A DNA stretch of 64,000 nt, from contig NC_054534.1 of assembly GCF_017654505.1 (NCBI RefSeq), positions 10,447,571 through 10,511,570 on the forward strand, read 5' to 3'. Below the pieces are notes generated by a model, which was given only the letters and a program-made list of their open reading frames with translations, was not told the DNA's origin and did not search any database. The DNA is from Polyodon spathula. Lineage: Eukaryota; Chordata; Actinopteri; Acipenseriformes; Polyodontidae. The stretch's first letter is position 1; each line of letters opens with the position of its first letter. Below are positions 1-12,148 of the stretch, in pieces. Both the position numbers and the translations under genes were made by a program.

Positions 1-822
1 TGTAGTCCTCTCTGTATATCATAAAATAAGTTTTTGGTTTGCTATTTATTTTTTTATCAGAGCTCAATCCTGCACAGCCAAGCTCTACAGCAGCAAAGGT
101 TTTCCTGTCAATTTAGTGGGGTGCTGATTGAAGCATTCAGACAGGCTCAGTGTTTGACGTCGCTCTCAAATAGCCTTATTGTGCAAGTATTTCAGGTAAT
201 TATACAGAAGCGATAGTTGTATTATTCAAAAGAAAGTGCTGGTGCGAACCTGGACTGTAATCAATGTATACTAACAGCCTGAAGGAAACAATTAAGCAAA
301 GGGAATATTTAACACAATACAATGAGGGGTGAGCAGGTTTGTTGTCCTAATTTGATATATAAGATGAAAAAACAGGGGGTTGCTGGTCCTTGTTTCACAG
401 ATCCTGTGCATGCACTTGATAATGTGTTTGATAGTCTGTGTTACAGCTGCTTAATCCATCACCAAGCGCGTGAATTGATTCTTTTTGAACGCTTTAATTA
501 AGCGACATAGATTGTCTGTTCAATTATTTTAAGGGTAAATGAGTTAAAAAAATATTAAGACTGAGCAAGATAGACTACCTGAAACGCCTGCTGGACGGGT
601 TTATTAGCAGTAATTTTAATTAGCAATTCATTATTGAATACATTAGGAATTTAAGATTACTAAAACCACTACATTATATTCAGTCATTTGGCGACAGGCT
701 GCATCAACTAATAGCCACAGGGCTTTCATTTATTTATAACAACAAAGTTGTGTTACATTGTATAACTTTAGCATCTCACACTACAGTCCAAGTCAAAACA
801 ATAGATCCATAATCAATGTTAT
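1..822. other. No recognised feature
   Basis: This is AT-rich single-copy-looking sequence. Short open frames lack recognisable similarity or codon structure. Confidence 0.5.
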
Positions 823-829
823 AATTTAG

Positions 830-1168
830 TGGTAACACTAAGTGTCTTTTATTACTGTGCATTTACCTAGTAATTACACAGTATATACACATCATTACAA
901 TGTTATTATGCATACAGTAGTTACAATGTACTTAGTGTGTAAATCTTTTCGCACAATATATGTAAGTACACAATTGTATCAGAAAAGGGTTAGGGCTATG
1001 TTTAGAGTTAGGGTTAGTGGGGTTAGGGTTAGGTTTAGGGTTATATCATGCAAAAAAGATTTCAACATTAAGTACATTGTAACAACGCATAATAACATTG
1101 TAATTATGTGTAAGTACACATGTATTTACTAAGTAACTACTATTTAAATACACAATGTAAAGTGTTAT
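830..1168. mobile_element. Inverted-repeat (foldback) element with telomere-like loop, copy 1
   Basis: The two halves are imperfect inverted repeats. The left arm holds ttacaatgttattatgc and later ttacaatgtacttagtg, and the reverse complement of the right arm repeats both in the same order. Between the arms, at about 1000-1050, is a run of degenerate TTAGGG units. The 7-bp AATTTAG sits on both flanks (823-829 and 1169-1175) as a target-site duplication. There is no coding capacity, so it is a non-autonomous DNA element. A second, oppositely oriented copy lies at about 20770-21075. Confidence 0.8.
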
Positions 1169-1675
1169 AATTTAGCTCTATGCTACAGATTCTTATAGTT
1201 GTACAGGTCTTCAATTTGACAAAATAGGCAAGATGCTTCTGATTTCATTTGATAAGTCTGTTGGTGCTTTCATCTGAGAGCTGTGGCTCTTTATAGTTCT
1301 GTCAGCAAACCCATGCAATAGATTATGTATTAACACATAGACTAGGCAACACTGCTGCATTATACATATTTTACACTACATTCCTTGACCTTTGTCCTCG
1401 CCTTTCGAGGTACCCCTGCCCAAAAATGACCTCACAGATAAGTGAAGAGGCAGGGGGAGACGATCATTGGACGTATTGTTTATCAAAGGGCAATAAAATA
1501 CTAGCTATTAAAGTGCTGATTTGATCTGGTACTGGAAGCATCTCAAATATGCTTGATGTTTACGTGATTTGATCGAAGGTTAAAGTGAGTTCCCTGCCAG
1601 AACCACCGCTTTGCTTAATAAGTGCCAGCGCCATCTAGTGATCAGCTCCATTTTGGTCAGGTTTCCTTTTATTCT

Positions 1676-2226
1676 GCTGAATCATTGCAAACACCATACA
1701 AACTAAGAATACAGACCTCTCCATCACTCTGAATCACTGCAAACACCATACAAACTAAGAATACAGTCCTGTCCACCACTCTGAATCATTGCAAAAACAA
1801 TACAAACTAAGAATACAGTCCTGTCCATCACTCTGAATCATTGCAAACACCAACAAACTAAGAATACAGTCCTGTCCATCACTCTGAACCATTGCAAACA
1901 CCAACAAACTAAGAATACAGTCCTGTCCATCACTCTGAATCATTGCAAACACCATACAAACTAAGAATACAGTCCTGTCCACCACTCTGAATCATTGCAA
2001 AAACAATACAAACTAAGAATACAGTCCTGTCCATCACTCTGAATCATTGCAAACACCAACAAACTAAGAATACAGTCCTGTCCACCACTCTGAATCATTG
2101 CAAACACCATACAAACTAAGAATACAGTCCTGTCCACCACTCTGAATCATTGCAAACACCATACAAACTAAGAATACAGTCCTGTCCATCACTCTGAATC
2201 ATTGCAAACACCATATAAACTAAGAC
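1676..2226. repeat. Minisatellite, about 52-bp unit, about 10.5 copies
   Basis: The unit reads roughly ctgaatcattgcaaacacca, tacaaactaagaatacagtc, ctgtccaccact. Some units lack one base (caccaacaaac) or read caaaaacaatac. The internal open frames on the minus strand are products of the repeat, not genes. Confidence 0.95.
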
Positions 2227-2239
2227 AATGTCACTTGAT

Positions 2240-4700
2240 CTGCTATCTAATGGATGAAGGGTTCCGAATGACCTCCAGCAAGCTCGTAAAGCAGAGCCCC
2301 AAAACAATTGCTAGGTGTAAAAACACCAGTGTCACAAAAGGGCAATTGCTTCACAATATTTATTTCTGATGAAGGCTTCATTTATTTATTTTTTATTTTA
2401 CATCAGTTTTTATCTACCTCAGTGAACTGACTGCAGTTAATTAAGAACAATCGTTTAAGGCAGTTTTATTGAATTATATGGACATTGCCCTATAAAAGCA
2501 GGCCTACAAAAAATAGGAAATGACATACAATATTATGTCACATGTATAAAATAATTAAAATGTTAATTCAATAGTGGCATTGTTATTATTTAGGTTAACT
2601 GTAAAAAACAAACAAACAAAACACTGTGGATTTTAACTTGATCAACACAGTGACCTAATGATTTTTTTAAAAAAAAACAAGGCATTTCAAACAAGGGCTT
2701 TAAAGCAAATTTAGATGATTTAAGTAAGTCATCATGCCAGAGAAGCCCAATTATTTTAATGGTAAATTCACTTTGTTGATATTTTGTACCTAGTTACAGG
2801 ACAAACTGTGTTTAAATTATCTTAACAGAAAGTGGATCTAAATACTGCCATGGTTTAATTGTTAATATATCAGAATGGCATGACTGAACAAAGCATACAA
2901 GTATTTATGTGTGTAAAAGTATGCATGACGACGTGGGTGAGTAAAGCTGGCGACATAGAGTTCTCACCTATTAGATCATTAAAATACACGGACGGCTTAT
3001 TGAGAACAGGCTGCAAAAATATGAAAAATTTAATAATTTAATACCTCTGCAATCAAAAAACAAGAAAACTCGGACTACATTAAATTCAGCACCATCTCTT
3101 TTAGCACTGTACCCTGCCCCCCTCTTTTATTTGAAAAGAGATACAACTGCTTTAATACTCAAAGGTCCCTGTGACAAATGATTGCCAGTTGGCAGCTTAT
3201 GATTAATGATGTTGGGGTCAGAGGGCATGGTGAAGGTCATGACTCCTTGACTGGAGCTGGGCTCCAGGGACCCTGGAGCTGGAAGACACACATTCCCTTT
3301 CAAGCTGCTCTCTGCGGGAGTCCTCCACATGGGATTGCTTCTGATATGTACTTGACACAGGATAAATTCTGTGGCATTTTCATAAACCCTACTTTCATAT
3401 TCATGGAAAACATGCATGTAAAAGGATCCAGCCTCCGGAGGAAACATCACAAAACGTCTGTAGAAAATGATTTAACTACAACCAACCTGGGGTGGGCACA
3501 TTGTTAGTTTTGGTTGAAAGTGTTTTTTTTTTTTTTTCTGGGGACTGCTGCCCAGAGTGAATATATTAAAATGATTATACAGTGTACAGTAGGATTCTTT
3601 CTAAATGTCTACATCGCATTCCTCTTAAAGGAATAAGAGGTGGAATCACAGCTTTCAGATGTTCTATCCCATATGGAATCTGGGTAAGAGGTCTAGATCA
3701 TCAATTTTACGAGTGCAATAACATTCTCAGATTTAGGTCACACACCCATCATACACCCTGTGAAATTTTATGTGTTACTTATTTAACATTTAACTAACTA
3801 AAGTAAATAAGGAGTCATATGTCTTCAGTTTGCAGTCTCTAGATCATCTTCCATAACTTCAAACACTGAGTCATAAATTGAGAGGCCAAACTATTGGCAA
3901 ACTGGTAGGCCTACCTTTAGACTAACTCCACTGTCAGTCACTTTAATGCTCTTAAGGGTGGCTGGTTTGAAAAAACGAAGAAGTCTTTAGTTCAAATGTT
4001 TGCCTCTCGATTTGTTTCTCATGGTTCTATGTCCTTGACAGACCAAATAATTTTAGATGAAAAACTCAAACATGAATTCCAAGGTAAAACTTTAAAGCAA
4101 TGAAAGCACTTTACCAAATGTTTGTCTGCAGGACTTTTCCTTCAAGTCTTTCAAGCTTGCATTCCCAATTCCTATTGGAAGTATGTTCTTGAGTCCTCGG
4201 TCTTAATAAGAGGTAAGAACAAGCTTTTTAAAGCTGCTTCTTTAACCTTGAGAAAGCTATCTTTATCCTCTGAATGCTGCAGCAAACATCTGACTTCTGC
4301 TGAACACTTGAATATATAGCAAAGTTGAGGAATTGGTACATGCAGTGCAACACTTCTGAAGACAAGTCCCTCATTGTAGCTGGCTATCTCCAAAGTGGTA
4401 TGCCAGCTCATTGAAAGGTTTAGTCTTTATGCAGTGTGTGGTACAGGTAACACGTTCTGTGACCTACTGGAAAACCACAAGGCGTTTTCCTGTGCAGGTG
4501 TAGGATTTAAAGCACATCCTCAGAACGAAGCCCCTGCAGTGAAGCTGATACACTGCTCCTCAGCAAGAAAGCTGTTCAAGTGCTGTACTGGCCTTTACTA
4601 TGACATCATGCAGGACTGCTGTGGTAGGATCGCATTGGGGATGGTGCCGTATTTTAGTGCACTGTTACAGCAAAACTTTCAATCTTTTAGTAACAGTAAC
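2240..4700. other. No recognised gene; unique-looking AT-rich sequence
   Basis: There is one minus-strand open frame of 107 codons at 3127-3450, preceded by a pyrimidine tract and AG and followed by AATAAA. It resembles no family I know, so I do not call it a gene. The rest shows nothing notable apart from a poly(T) at about 3522-3537. Confidence 0.4.
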
Positions 4701-4713
4701 AAAGCATGTGTAT

Positions 4714-5514
4714 ATCAGTACAGTGCTCCACTTTATAACACTGTAGTGGGGAGCTATGGGTATTATATTATAAAACTGCAGTGTCATGGATATTACAACA
4801 ATGTAGTGTCATGGGTATTATATTATACCACTGTAGTGTAATGGATATTACAACAGTGTAGTGTCATGGGTATTATATTATAACACTTTAGTATCATGGG
4901 TATTATATTATAACACTGTGGTATCATGGGTATTATAACACTGTAGTGCCAGGGGTATTATAACACTTAGGTATCATGGGTATTATATTATAACACTGTA
5001 GTGTCATGGGTATTATAATACTGTAGTGCCATGGGTATTATAACACTTTAGTATCATGGGTATTATATTATAACACTGTGGTGTCATGGGTATTATAACA
5101 CTGTAGTGTCATGGGTATTATAACACTTTAGTATCATGGGTATTATATTATAACACTGTAGTGTCATGGGTATTATAACACTGTAGTGCCATGGGTATTA
5201 TAACACTTTAGTATCATGGGTATTATAACACTGTAGTGTCATGGGTATTATATTATAACACTGTAGTGTGATGGGTTTTATAACACTGTAGTACCATGGG
5301 TATTATAACACTTCAGTTTCATGGGTATTATAACACTGTAGTGTCATGGGTATTATATTATAACACTGTAGTGCCATGGGTATTATAACACTTCAGTTTC
5401 ATGGGTATTATAACACTGTAGTGTCATGGGTATTATATTATAACACTGTAGTGCCATGGGTATTATATTATAACACTGTAGTGTCATGGATATTATAACA
5501 CTGTAGTGCCATGA
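4714..5514. repeat. Minisatellite, about 25-bp unit with 30/31-bp variants
   Basis: The basic unit is tgtagtgtcatgggtattat followed by aacac. A longer variant duplicates the TATTAT part. About 30 units are present, with changes such as gtgccatggg, tttagtatcat and cttcagtttcat. The left edge is gradual and the right edge abuts a different minisatellite at about 5515. Confidence 0.95.
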
Positions 5515-6150
5515 ATACCTGCCTCTTGTTATACAATACTTCTTCCTCTGCCTCTTGGTATACAGTACTTCTTCCTCTGTCTCTTGGTATACAGTACTTC
5601 TTTCCCTGACTCTGGTATACAGTACTTCTTCCCCTGCCTCTTGATATACAGTACTTCCTCCCCTGCCTCTTGGTATACAGTACTTCTTCCTCTGTCTCTT
5701 GGTATACAGTACTTCTTCCTCTGTCTCTTGGTATACAGTACTTCATCCCCTGCCTCTGGTATACAGTACTTCTTCCCCTGTCTCTTGGTATACAGTACTT
5801 CTTCCTCTGCCTCTGGTATACAGTACTTCTTCCCCTGCCTCTTGATATACAGTACTTCTTCCCCTGCCTCTTGTTATACAGTACTTCTTCCTCTGCCTTT
5901 TGGTATACAGTACTTCTTCGTCTGTCTCTTGGTATACAGTACTTCATCCCCTGCCTCTGGTATACAGTACTTCTTCCCCTGTCTCTTGGTATACAGTACT
6001 TCTTCCTCTGCCTCTTGATATACAGTACTTCTTCCTCTGTCTCTTTATATATAGTACTTCTTCCCCTGCCTCTTAGTATACAGTACTTCTTCCCCTGCCT
6101 CTTGATATACAATACTTCTTTCCCTGTCTCTTGGTATTCAGTACTTTCCA
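5515..6150. repeat. Minisatellite, 26-29-bp unit
   Basis: The unit is tacagtacttcttcccctgc followed by ctcttggta. A shorter form reads ctctggta. About 22 copies are present. Open frames of 140-260 codons on both strands come from the repeat and should not be taken as genes. Confidence 0.95.
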
Positions 6151-6220
6151 CCTCTTGGTTTACAGTAATTCTATTTACCTTTGTCTGAAAAGTGACTTCA
6201 GAGTCAACAGTTTCGGTTAA

Positions 6221-6393
6221 CCCTTTAAGGTACAAAGGACATATGTGTCCCACAAATGCAATTCTGCTAACTTTCTTATTTTTGCAATGAGGTGCACAAA
6301 ACAGGGTTTAAAAATGATACTTGAGTCACTCTCAAATGTATTTCAAGAAGAAAATTTTGAACAACCACTCCATTCCTTGTGTCCATTCAGGGG
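6221..6393. mobile_element. piggyBac-like MITE flanked by TTAA
   Basis: TTAA occurs at 6217-6220 and again at 6394-6397. The left end starts CCCTTTAAGGTACAAAGGA, and the reverse complement of the right end starts CCCCTGAATGGACACAAGGA, an imperfect terminal inverted repeat. A TTAA target and CCC-starting ends are the piggyBac signature. The element is 173 bp and has no coding capacity. Confidence 0.65.
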
Positions 6394-6397
6394 TTAA

Positions 6398-7372
6398 AAT
6401 TATCTCTAAATTAAATTAGATTCATTATATACTGCAAACAGGTAGTGGTAATGAAAATAAAACACAATTTGTATTTTCCTATCTTTTAAAACGAAACAAA
6501 ACAGAAGTTGTAATTGATTTCCCAATTACAACGACAGGGCAATGAGATTCAGACAGACAATTCCCAAACACACACAAACACAAACTTAAACACACAGCTG
6601 TGTTCTCCAGCCCGCTGGCTTCTGCCTCTTGCCTTCGCTAGATTGTTATTTCAGTTCTTTTTGAAGTGCTCATAATTGGTCCTCCACACAGCCTGTGGTA
6701 TTGTCCAAAGGCCACAAGGGACCCAGCCTCACACTTGACACCATCTGAATCTTACACCCCAAATGGTCTGTCACCTTTAATTGGCTCTATGCATGGTTTA
6801 TCTTAGTCATATTCAGCGGACATCAGCTCCATATTCTTGCCTTTGGGAATCTTATCGCCAGGGCTCATGAAATAGATCTAGGTTTGATACTGTTCTGGTC
6901 CCTGACATGTAGCCGCTGTATTGGACAGTTCCCACATACAGCAAAACTATACACTTTAGCATATTAATGTGAATGCACTTGACATACTTTGGAGATTCAG
7001 ATCTGGTGCTGCCAGAAAAGTAATTTTTGACATCCCGCTCACTGAAACGCATGCAAATTGAATATAATACTCTCACTGCAGAGGCTAGTGAATTAGTGCA
7101 CTGGTCTTTTAGGAGCCATTTTTTAAAAATCTAAACAGTGACAGATATGCATACTGTATAACCACCCGATATTAGTCCTGCTGGTGTTTTACCAAGGTGG
7201 ATGAATTGACCCCCATAGTACCATCTCTAAAGACAAAACATGTATGGTGGGAAGAGGTCCAAGATAAAACAGCCCCCGGCCAGTTGGAGTAGTGATGAAA
7301 CAGAATACAGAGGTGGCAGGGTCTAAAGATCCCCTCCATTAAACCCTTGAACCCCAAAGTGTATACAATCAT
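6398..7372. other. No recognised feature
   Basis: Mixed-composition sequence with no convincing frame, RNA or repeat. Confidence 0.4.
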
Positions 7373-7422
7373 ACAGTCATGTGCAACGTCATTAGAACAC
7401 CTCAAGATGTGTCACCTCTGGG

Positions 7423-7652
7423 TTTGAGAATTAAAATTTTCAGTCAGTAATCAGTGATATAGAAACAGCAGGCACTCACTCATGGGAAAATGGTAGACCA
7501 CTCTGTGATTTAATTAGGCATCTTAAACAACTAAAGTCTTACGCATTTTAACATTTGTGGCTGTGTGTTACTTTTTTCTTCCCATTTTAAACTAATTGCA
7601 CGTGCGTCCTATTAGAAATCATTAATTAAATTAGACAATCACTGCCCTTTTA
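7423..7652 (+). repeat. Dispersed repeat, copy 1 (matches 8394-8610)
   Basis: About 230 bp align by eye in the same orientation with 8394-8610. Shared blocks include aggcatcttaaacaact, the acca/aaca-tttgtgg segment, ttttaaact and tcaattaaattaga. The sequence just upstream (7373 onward, TACAGTCATGTGCAACG) resembles the ends of Tc1/mariner MITEs, so this may be the body of such an element. Confidence 0.7.
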
Positions 7653-8393
7653 CAAATGCATGTGGCAAAATGAGATGTACAGTATTGGAATGTTCTGAAA
7701 TCTGGTTTCGATTGGCTGAGAGGGGCTTCATTAATGGTGTTTCCAAACTGTGCTTCTAAAAGGCATGTATGGTGGGGTTATGGTACTGTGGATGCCACTG
7801 TATAAAAATCTCTTCTTGAACCCAGACTGCAAACAGCACTCAGTGAGATCATGAGAACTTACAGACTGCCAAACTAGGGAGGAGGTGTCAGGAACGTGTG
7901 GTAGCAATGGGCTCAGGGGAGCAGAGTGTCAGTCGCTCAATGGTGAAAGTCAGCTGTGTCTTTCTGAGCTCAGATAAGCCCGCCCCCTCCGAGCGCTGGA
8001 ATTCATAGGCACAGCTTTCCTAACCCCATCTTATCTTCTCAGGTCTGGATTACATTATCAGGTTAATGACTGGGTCACAGGCCACATTTGGCTACTGTCA
8101 TTAAACTGAACTTAGAAGTGTTAATTGGTAAGTCTTGATTAGCATTTGTTGACCTTAGGAATTATCAGGGAAGAAGCACTTGGGGAAACAGTCCCTTAAT
8201 GAGAAGAGAGAAACTAATCTGCCTTATCTACCTTGTTAATTTACAGCTTGAGTCAATTTACAGCCCTGAGCACCGAACGAGGGGTTCTGATATTCTCTGG
8301 TCTAGCATGTACGGGAAGCTTTCTGTGTATAGCCGTGTCCAAAATCATCACAACACTTACTATATATCCTTCATATACCCACCAGCATGAAAA

Positions 8394-8610
8394 CCTCTGG
8401 AAGGAGAATTTCAATTTTCCGTCAGTTATATAGAAACAATAGGCACTCGTGTGAACTTGTTAAACCACTCTGTGCTTTAAGTAGGCATCTTAAACAACTT
8501 CTAAAAAGTATTGTGCATTTAACCATTTGTGGTTTTGTGCTATTTTTCTCTTGCTATTTTAAACTATTAAAGTCATCAATTAAATTAGATAGTCACTCAT
8601 TCACCTTTTT
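8394..8610 (+). repeat. Dispersed repeat, copy 2 (matches 7423-7652)
   Basis: Same-orientation partner of the copy at 7423, about 970 bp downstream, diverged by substitutions and small indels. Either a local duplication or two insertions of one family. Confidence 0.7.
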
Positions 8611-8693
8611 TTGACAATTATTAAAAACAACTGAGGCAATGCAGTATTGTAGTAAATGCACACGCTAGTGTATGTGCAATACAGACTGTACTG

Positions 8694-8729
<36 letters not shown>

Positions 8730-8730
8730 G
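8694..8730. repeat. (TG)n(TA)n microsatellite
   Basis: TG dinucleotides pass directly into TA dinucleotides. Confidence 0.95.
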
Positions 8731-8810
8731 CACACATTCCCAAATACAATCCTCCTCATTACAATAATCTTCCTTTTTTTAAAAAATGAAACATGTGAGC
8801 CCATTTAAAA

Positions 8811-10237
8811 AGCTCATCTAGAATTCCAGTGTTTCAGGGTCTAGACTCAGGCGCTGATATTGTACCTGCACAATAAAACATAACACTGCACAGCAGTGCT
8901 AAGATATAGGGCAAGGCTTGTGTCTTTCAGTTAATTAGTAAGACATTAACCTCGGCCCCAGACTTTATGTAGTATTGGATAGCCAGTTCATTAATCCAGA
9001 CACTAACAAAGAGATTAATGTGCTGCACATAATGGCCTCCCTGCTGCTGCACTTCTGGAGCTGTTTGATTGTTTCAGATTGAACGAGGAGGGGAAAGGGG
9101 TGTCACAGCTATTGAACTAACTGAAAAGGCAGCAGCTTCTTATTCCCCAAAGCTGGAATCATGAACACAGTGACTGGGTGCAGTCAGGTCAGCCACACTG
9201 CTGAACACTCCTGATGTACACTTGTGGCTTAAAGTGTCACCTGTTAAACTATATTTCTCAAAGGCTGTAACATAGACATACTGCAGTAACTACTTCACAC
9301 CAGCAACCAGTCTCCACAGCACAAAATACCGTGTCTCATCATGATACACTGCAATTAAGACAGGTTTCTTTTTTCTTGATTTGGTTACATTTTGTTTCTA
9401 TTTACAAGGGCAAGGGCAAAGATAGAAAACTTAACCATTTAAACCTAAATAAGGAAATATTATCGCTTGAGGGGTAACATACAATAATTATTATTGTGGT
9501 AAGAACAGAGTGTTTTTTGTTGTGTTACCAACTATTAAAACAACAATAAATTAAAAATAAAAGGCTGTGTAAATAAGTACATGTGCATCTGAAAACACAC
9601 TGTATTAATAAGATTTTTATAAATAAGTACATGTGTATCTGAAAACACACTGTATTATTTATTTGACAAGTTATTTTTTCAAAGGGTGTCTCCATTGATA
9701 GAATCTTCCCACGTCTTTCTGTACATTAAGTAACATCAGGTTGTCTATTAATATTCTGCTTGCCGGGCTTCAAAATGATGTGTATTTGCTGCCAGCTGGT
9801 CTCTTCTCTGAGGTTGTCAAGTGTGACAGTACATCCCTGCCTGACTTCACGCCTCACTATATATATCACTATGTAATAAACACACCGGCCAAAATCTCAA
9901 GACATACAAAAGCCTTGATGCATACCTGTATTTCGTATCAGGAAGGGTGACATGTTTGCATCAGTGGCTAATACCAGGGGGACACGTCCGTCATCTTATC
10001 ATGGCTAAGGTAATCACGTCTCAATTTCACTTGATAAACTACCAATGACAGTGACAGCACTAGCATAGCCAAAGGAAACATATGACCAGAATTACAAAGA
10101 ATAATTTAGAGGTTTTTGTTGTTGTAGTTTTGTTATGTTTTTAAGTTATACGAATTACAGGGTGACACTGTTGTGTAAGAATCCCGCCTTTTCTGAGGGT
10201 GTGCGCTTTATTTAAAATACAAATGAAAATAATATTG
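8811..10237. other. No recognised gene
   Basis: It contains a two-copy tandem repeat of about 58 bp at 9570-9662 (aagtacatgtg-atctgaaaacacactgtatta). The stretch around 8930-9080 has several TAAT/ATTA motifs and no repeat character and could be a conserved non-coding element. That is a guess. Confidence 0.35.
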
Positions 10238-10245
10238 CTTACTGA

Positions 10246-10727
10246 TAAGGTTGCCACCTGGCCCCACGGGGACACTTTGAGACAGAACAGGATTTTAAAA
10301 AGACTACTTAACTGAAAGAAAAGAACATGTTAATTAGCTCCTATACCTTCGATCAAATTAATGATGATACCTAATTACCATGCTCAGCAAACAATTGTAT
10401 AATTATAATAGTAATGAATACAATATATTACTTTTCATGTATTTCATTATTATTATTAATTATAATAATAATATTTAATTTATTTATTTGCAGACACTAA
10501 TACGTAAAAATCGTTTACTTTCTGTTTGTTAACAATAAATCTTTAAAACATACAATTACCCTCCCAAACAGTAACATTGCTCAGCTGTTCGGAGGCAGTA
10601 TGTTGAACAGATTAGAATGACTTGTTTGTTGCGCACAGTAATTCAGCAATATGATTCATTTTAGCAAAGGTGTAGGGCTAATTAAATCTCAAGTGTCCCG
10701 GGACTGTGGCGACAGGTGACAAAGCTA
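10246..10727. mobile_element. hAT-like non-autonomous DNA transposon with perfect 8-bp TSD
   Basis: CTTACTGA at 10238-10245 is repeated exactly at 10728-10735. The left end is TAAGGTTGCCACCTGG and the reverse-complemented right end is TAGCTTTGTCACCTGT. Inside both ends lie CGGGGACACTTTGAGA and CGGGACACTTGAGA. An 8-bp duplication with TA-starting ends fits the hAT superfamily. At 482 bp, with no transposase frame, it is a deletion derivative. Confidence 0.85.
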
Positions 10728-10735
10728 CTTACTGA

Positions 10736-11770
10736 TAGCAAGTCTGCCTCTTTCCCTTGCATTAAAGTGGTTAAAGATTCAGGGCCCCCAGACTCAGGTG
10801 AAAGCTAATAAGTGTAACTTAGCTAGGGCAATTGTGGCTACATAATGCAGCGGCCTCCAGATCACGTTTTAACAAGGTTACTTTCCACATCGACGAGGAA
10901 ATGATGATTATTAAACTATTTAATTAATTTACCTGTGCAACTCATGTTTTACATTTATAAAACTTGTTTAGGCTCTCCTCTGTACCACATACTACAACAT
11001 ATGTTGTTAATTCAAGCTGAAGAGCAAAAACAAACAGAACTTTCCATCTATCCATCTTTCTCATCTCCCAGCCTCTTTTGGTATGCGGTAAAATGATAGA
11101 TTCAGCTTTTGGCCTTGTCTATTGCTGCATCCAACAGCACAACACGCTACAACCGTCCTCTAATTTAGCTTTTTAAAACACTGGTAAACAGGCTGTCAAT
11201 ATCCCGTCTGAAAGTTTTTGACGTCCAAAATGGCCGACAAGCTGCTGGCACGTGACTTGTGACATCAGGTGCAAATCAACAATAATTAGTATGAATCAGG
11301 CTCTGTGAAACCAGGCAGTCCTGCATTTATAGTAGTCTTTATTCAAAGCTAATAAAACACATATTTACCAAGATCTTAAATACAACGGAAATATGGAAAT
11401 TAAATTGTTGCACTCAAAGGTCAGAAACAGAACATGTCAACACCAAGGCAAATGCACAGAGGAAAGATGCAAACAAGTGCATGGACATGCAAATGATAAT
11501 GGAAAAAAAGTGTTTCGACACGTGCTACATTTTTATTGTTTCCTATTGTTTTCACATGAACAGTGCCACTGCTGAATCAAACCCAGGGCAGCATACTCGA
11601 TCAATCCCCTTGTCTTTAGAGACAACATTCATCTGTCAGACTATATGTGAATCCAGCATGACCCACTGTAGACCAATTACACAATTACAGCTAGACAGCT
11701 GTCACAGCCATTCCTGCAGTCAATCAATTCTGATATATTTATTTTTATAAATGGCAGGTATAAGCATAGA
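10736..11770. other. No recognised feature
   Basis: Non-coding by inspection, with only short chance frames. Confidence 0.4.
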
Positions 11771-11773
11771 CAA

Positions 11774-11775
<2 letters not shown>

Positions 11776-11856
<81 letters not shown>
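11776..11856. repeat. (TA)n microsatellite, about 80 bp
   Basis: Uninterrupted AT dinucleotides. It ends four bases before an LTR-like sequence. Confidence 0.98.
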
Positions 11857-11859
<3 letters not shown>

Positions 11860-11860
11860 A

Positions 11861-12088
11861 TATGGCAGAGAAGGGGTTAAGTTTTCCCTGCCAAAAGACA
11901 TGTCAGAATGCACATTTGGGTGTTTAATTATTTGTTAATGGTTTAATTGGTTTATTATAAGTTATCCCCTGCACCTGGTGTTAACTGTAAATTACAGCCA
12001 GGTGCAGGGTATTTAAAGAAAGCAGCCAGTGTGCTTGAGGCTGTAGTGTGGATAGCCCGGTTGTGAGTGTGTGCAACCGTCAAAAAGG

Positions 12089-12148
<60 letters not shown>

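Noticed and set aside
3127..3450. Minus-strand open frame of 107 codons with an upstream pyrimidine-AG and a downstream AATAAA
   Set aside because: No recognisable family or motif. An overlapping plus-strand frame of similar length exists, and the signals are common by chance in AT-rich DNA.
1690..6150. Possible CRISPR-like arrays (short regular repeats)
   Set aside because: Repeats are contiguous without unique spacers and the DNA is clearly vertebrate; these are minisatellites.
5468..6253. 261-codon minus frame rich in YCI, RDRGR and STVYQ repeats
   Set aside because: It is a translation of the 26-29-bp minisatellite.
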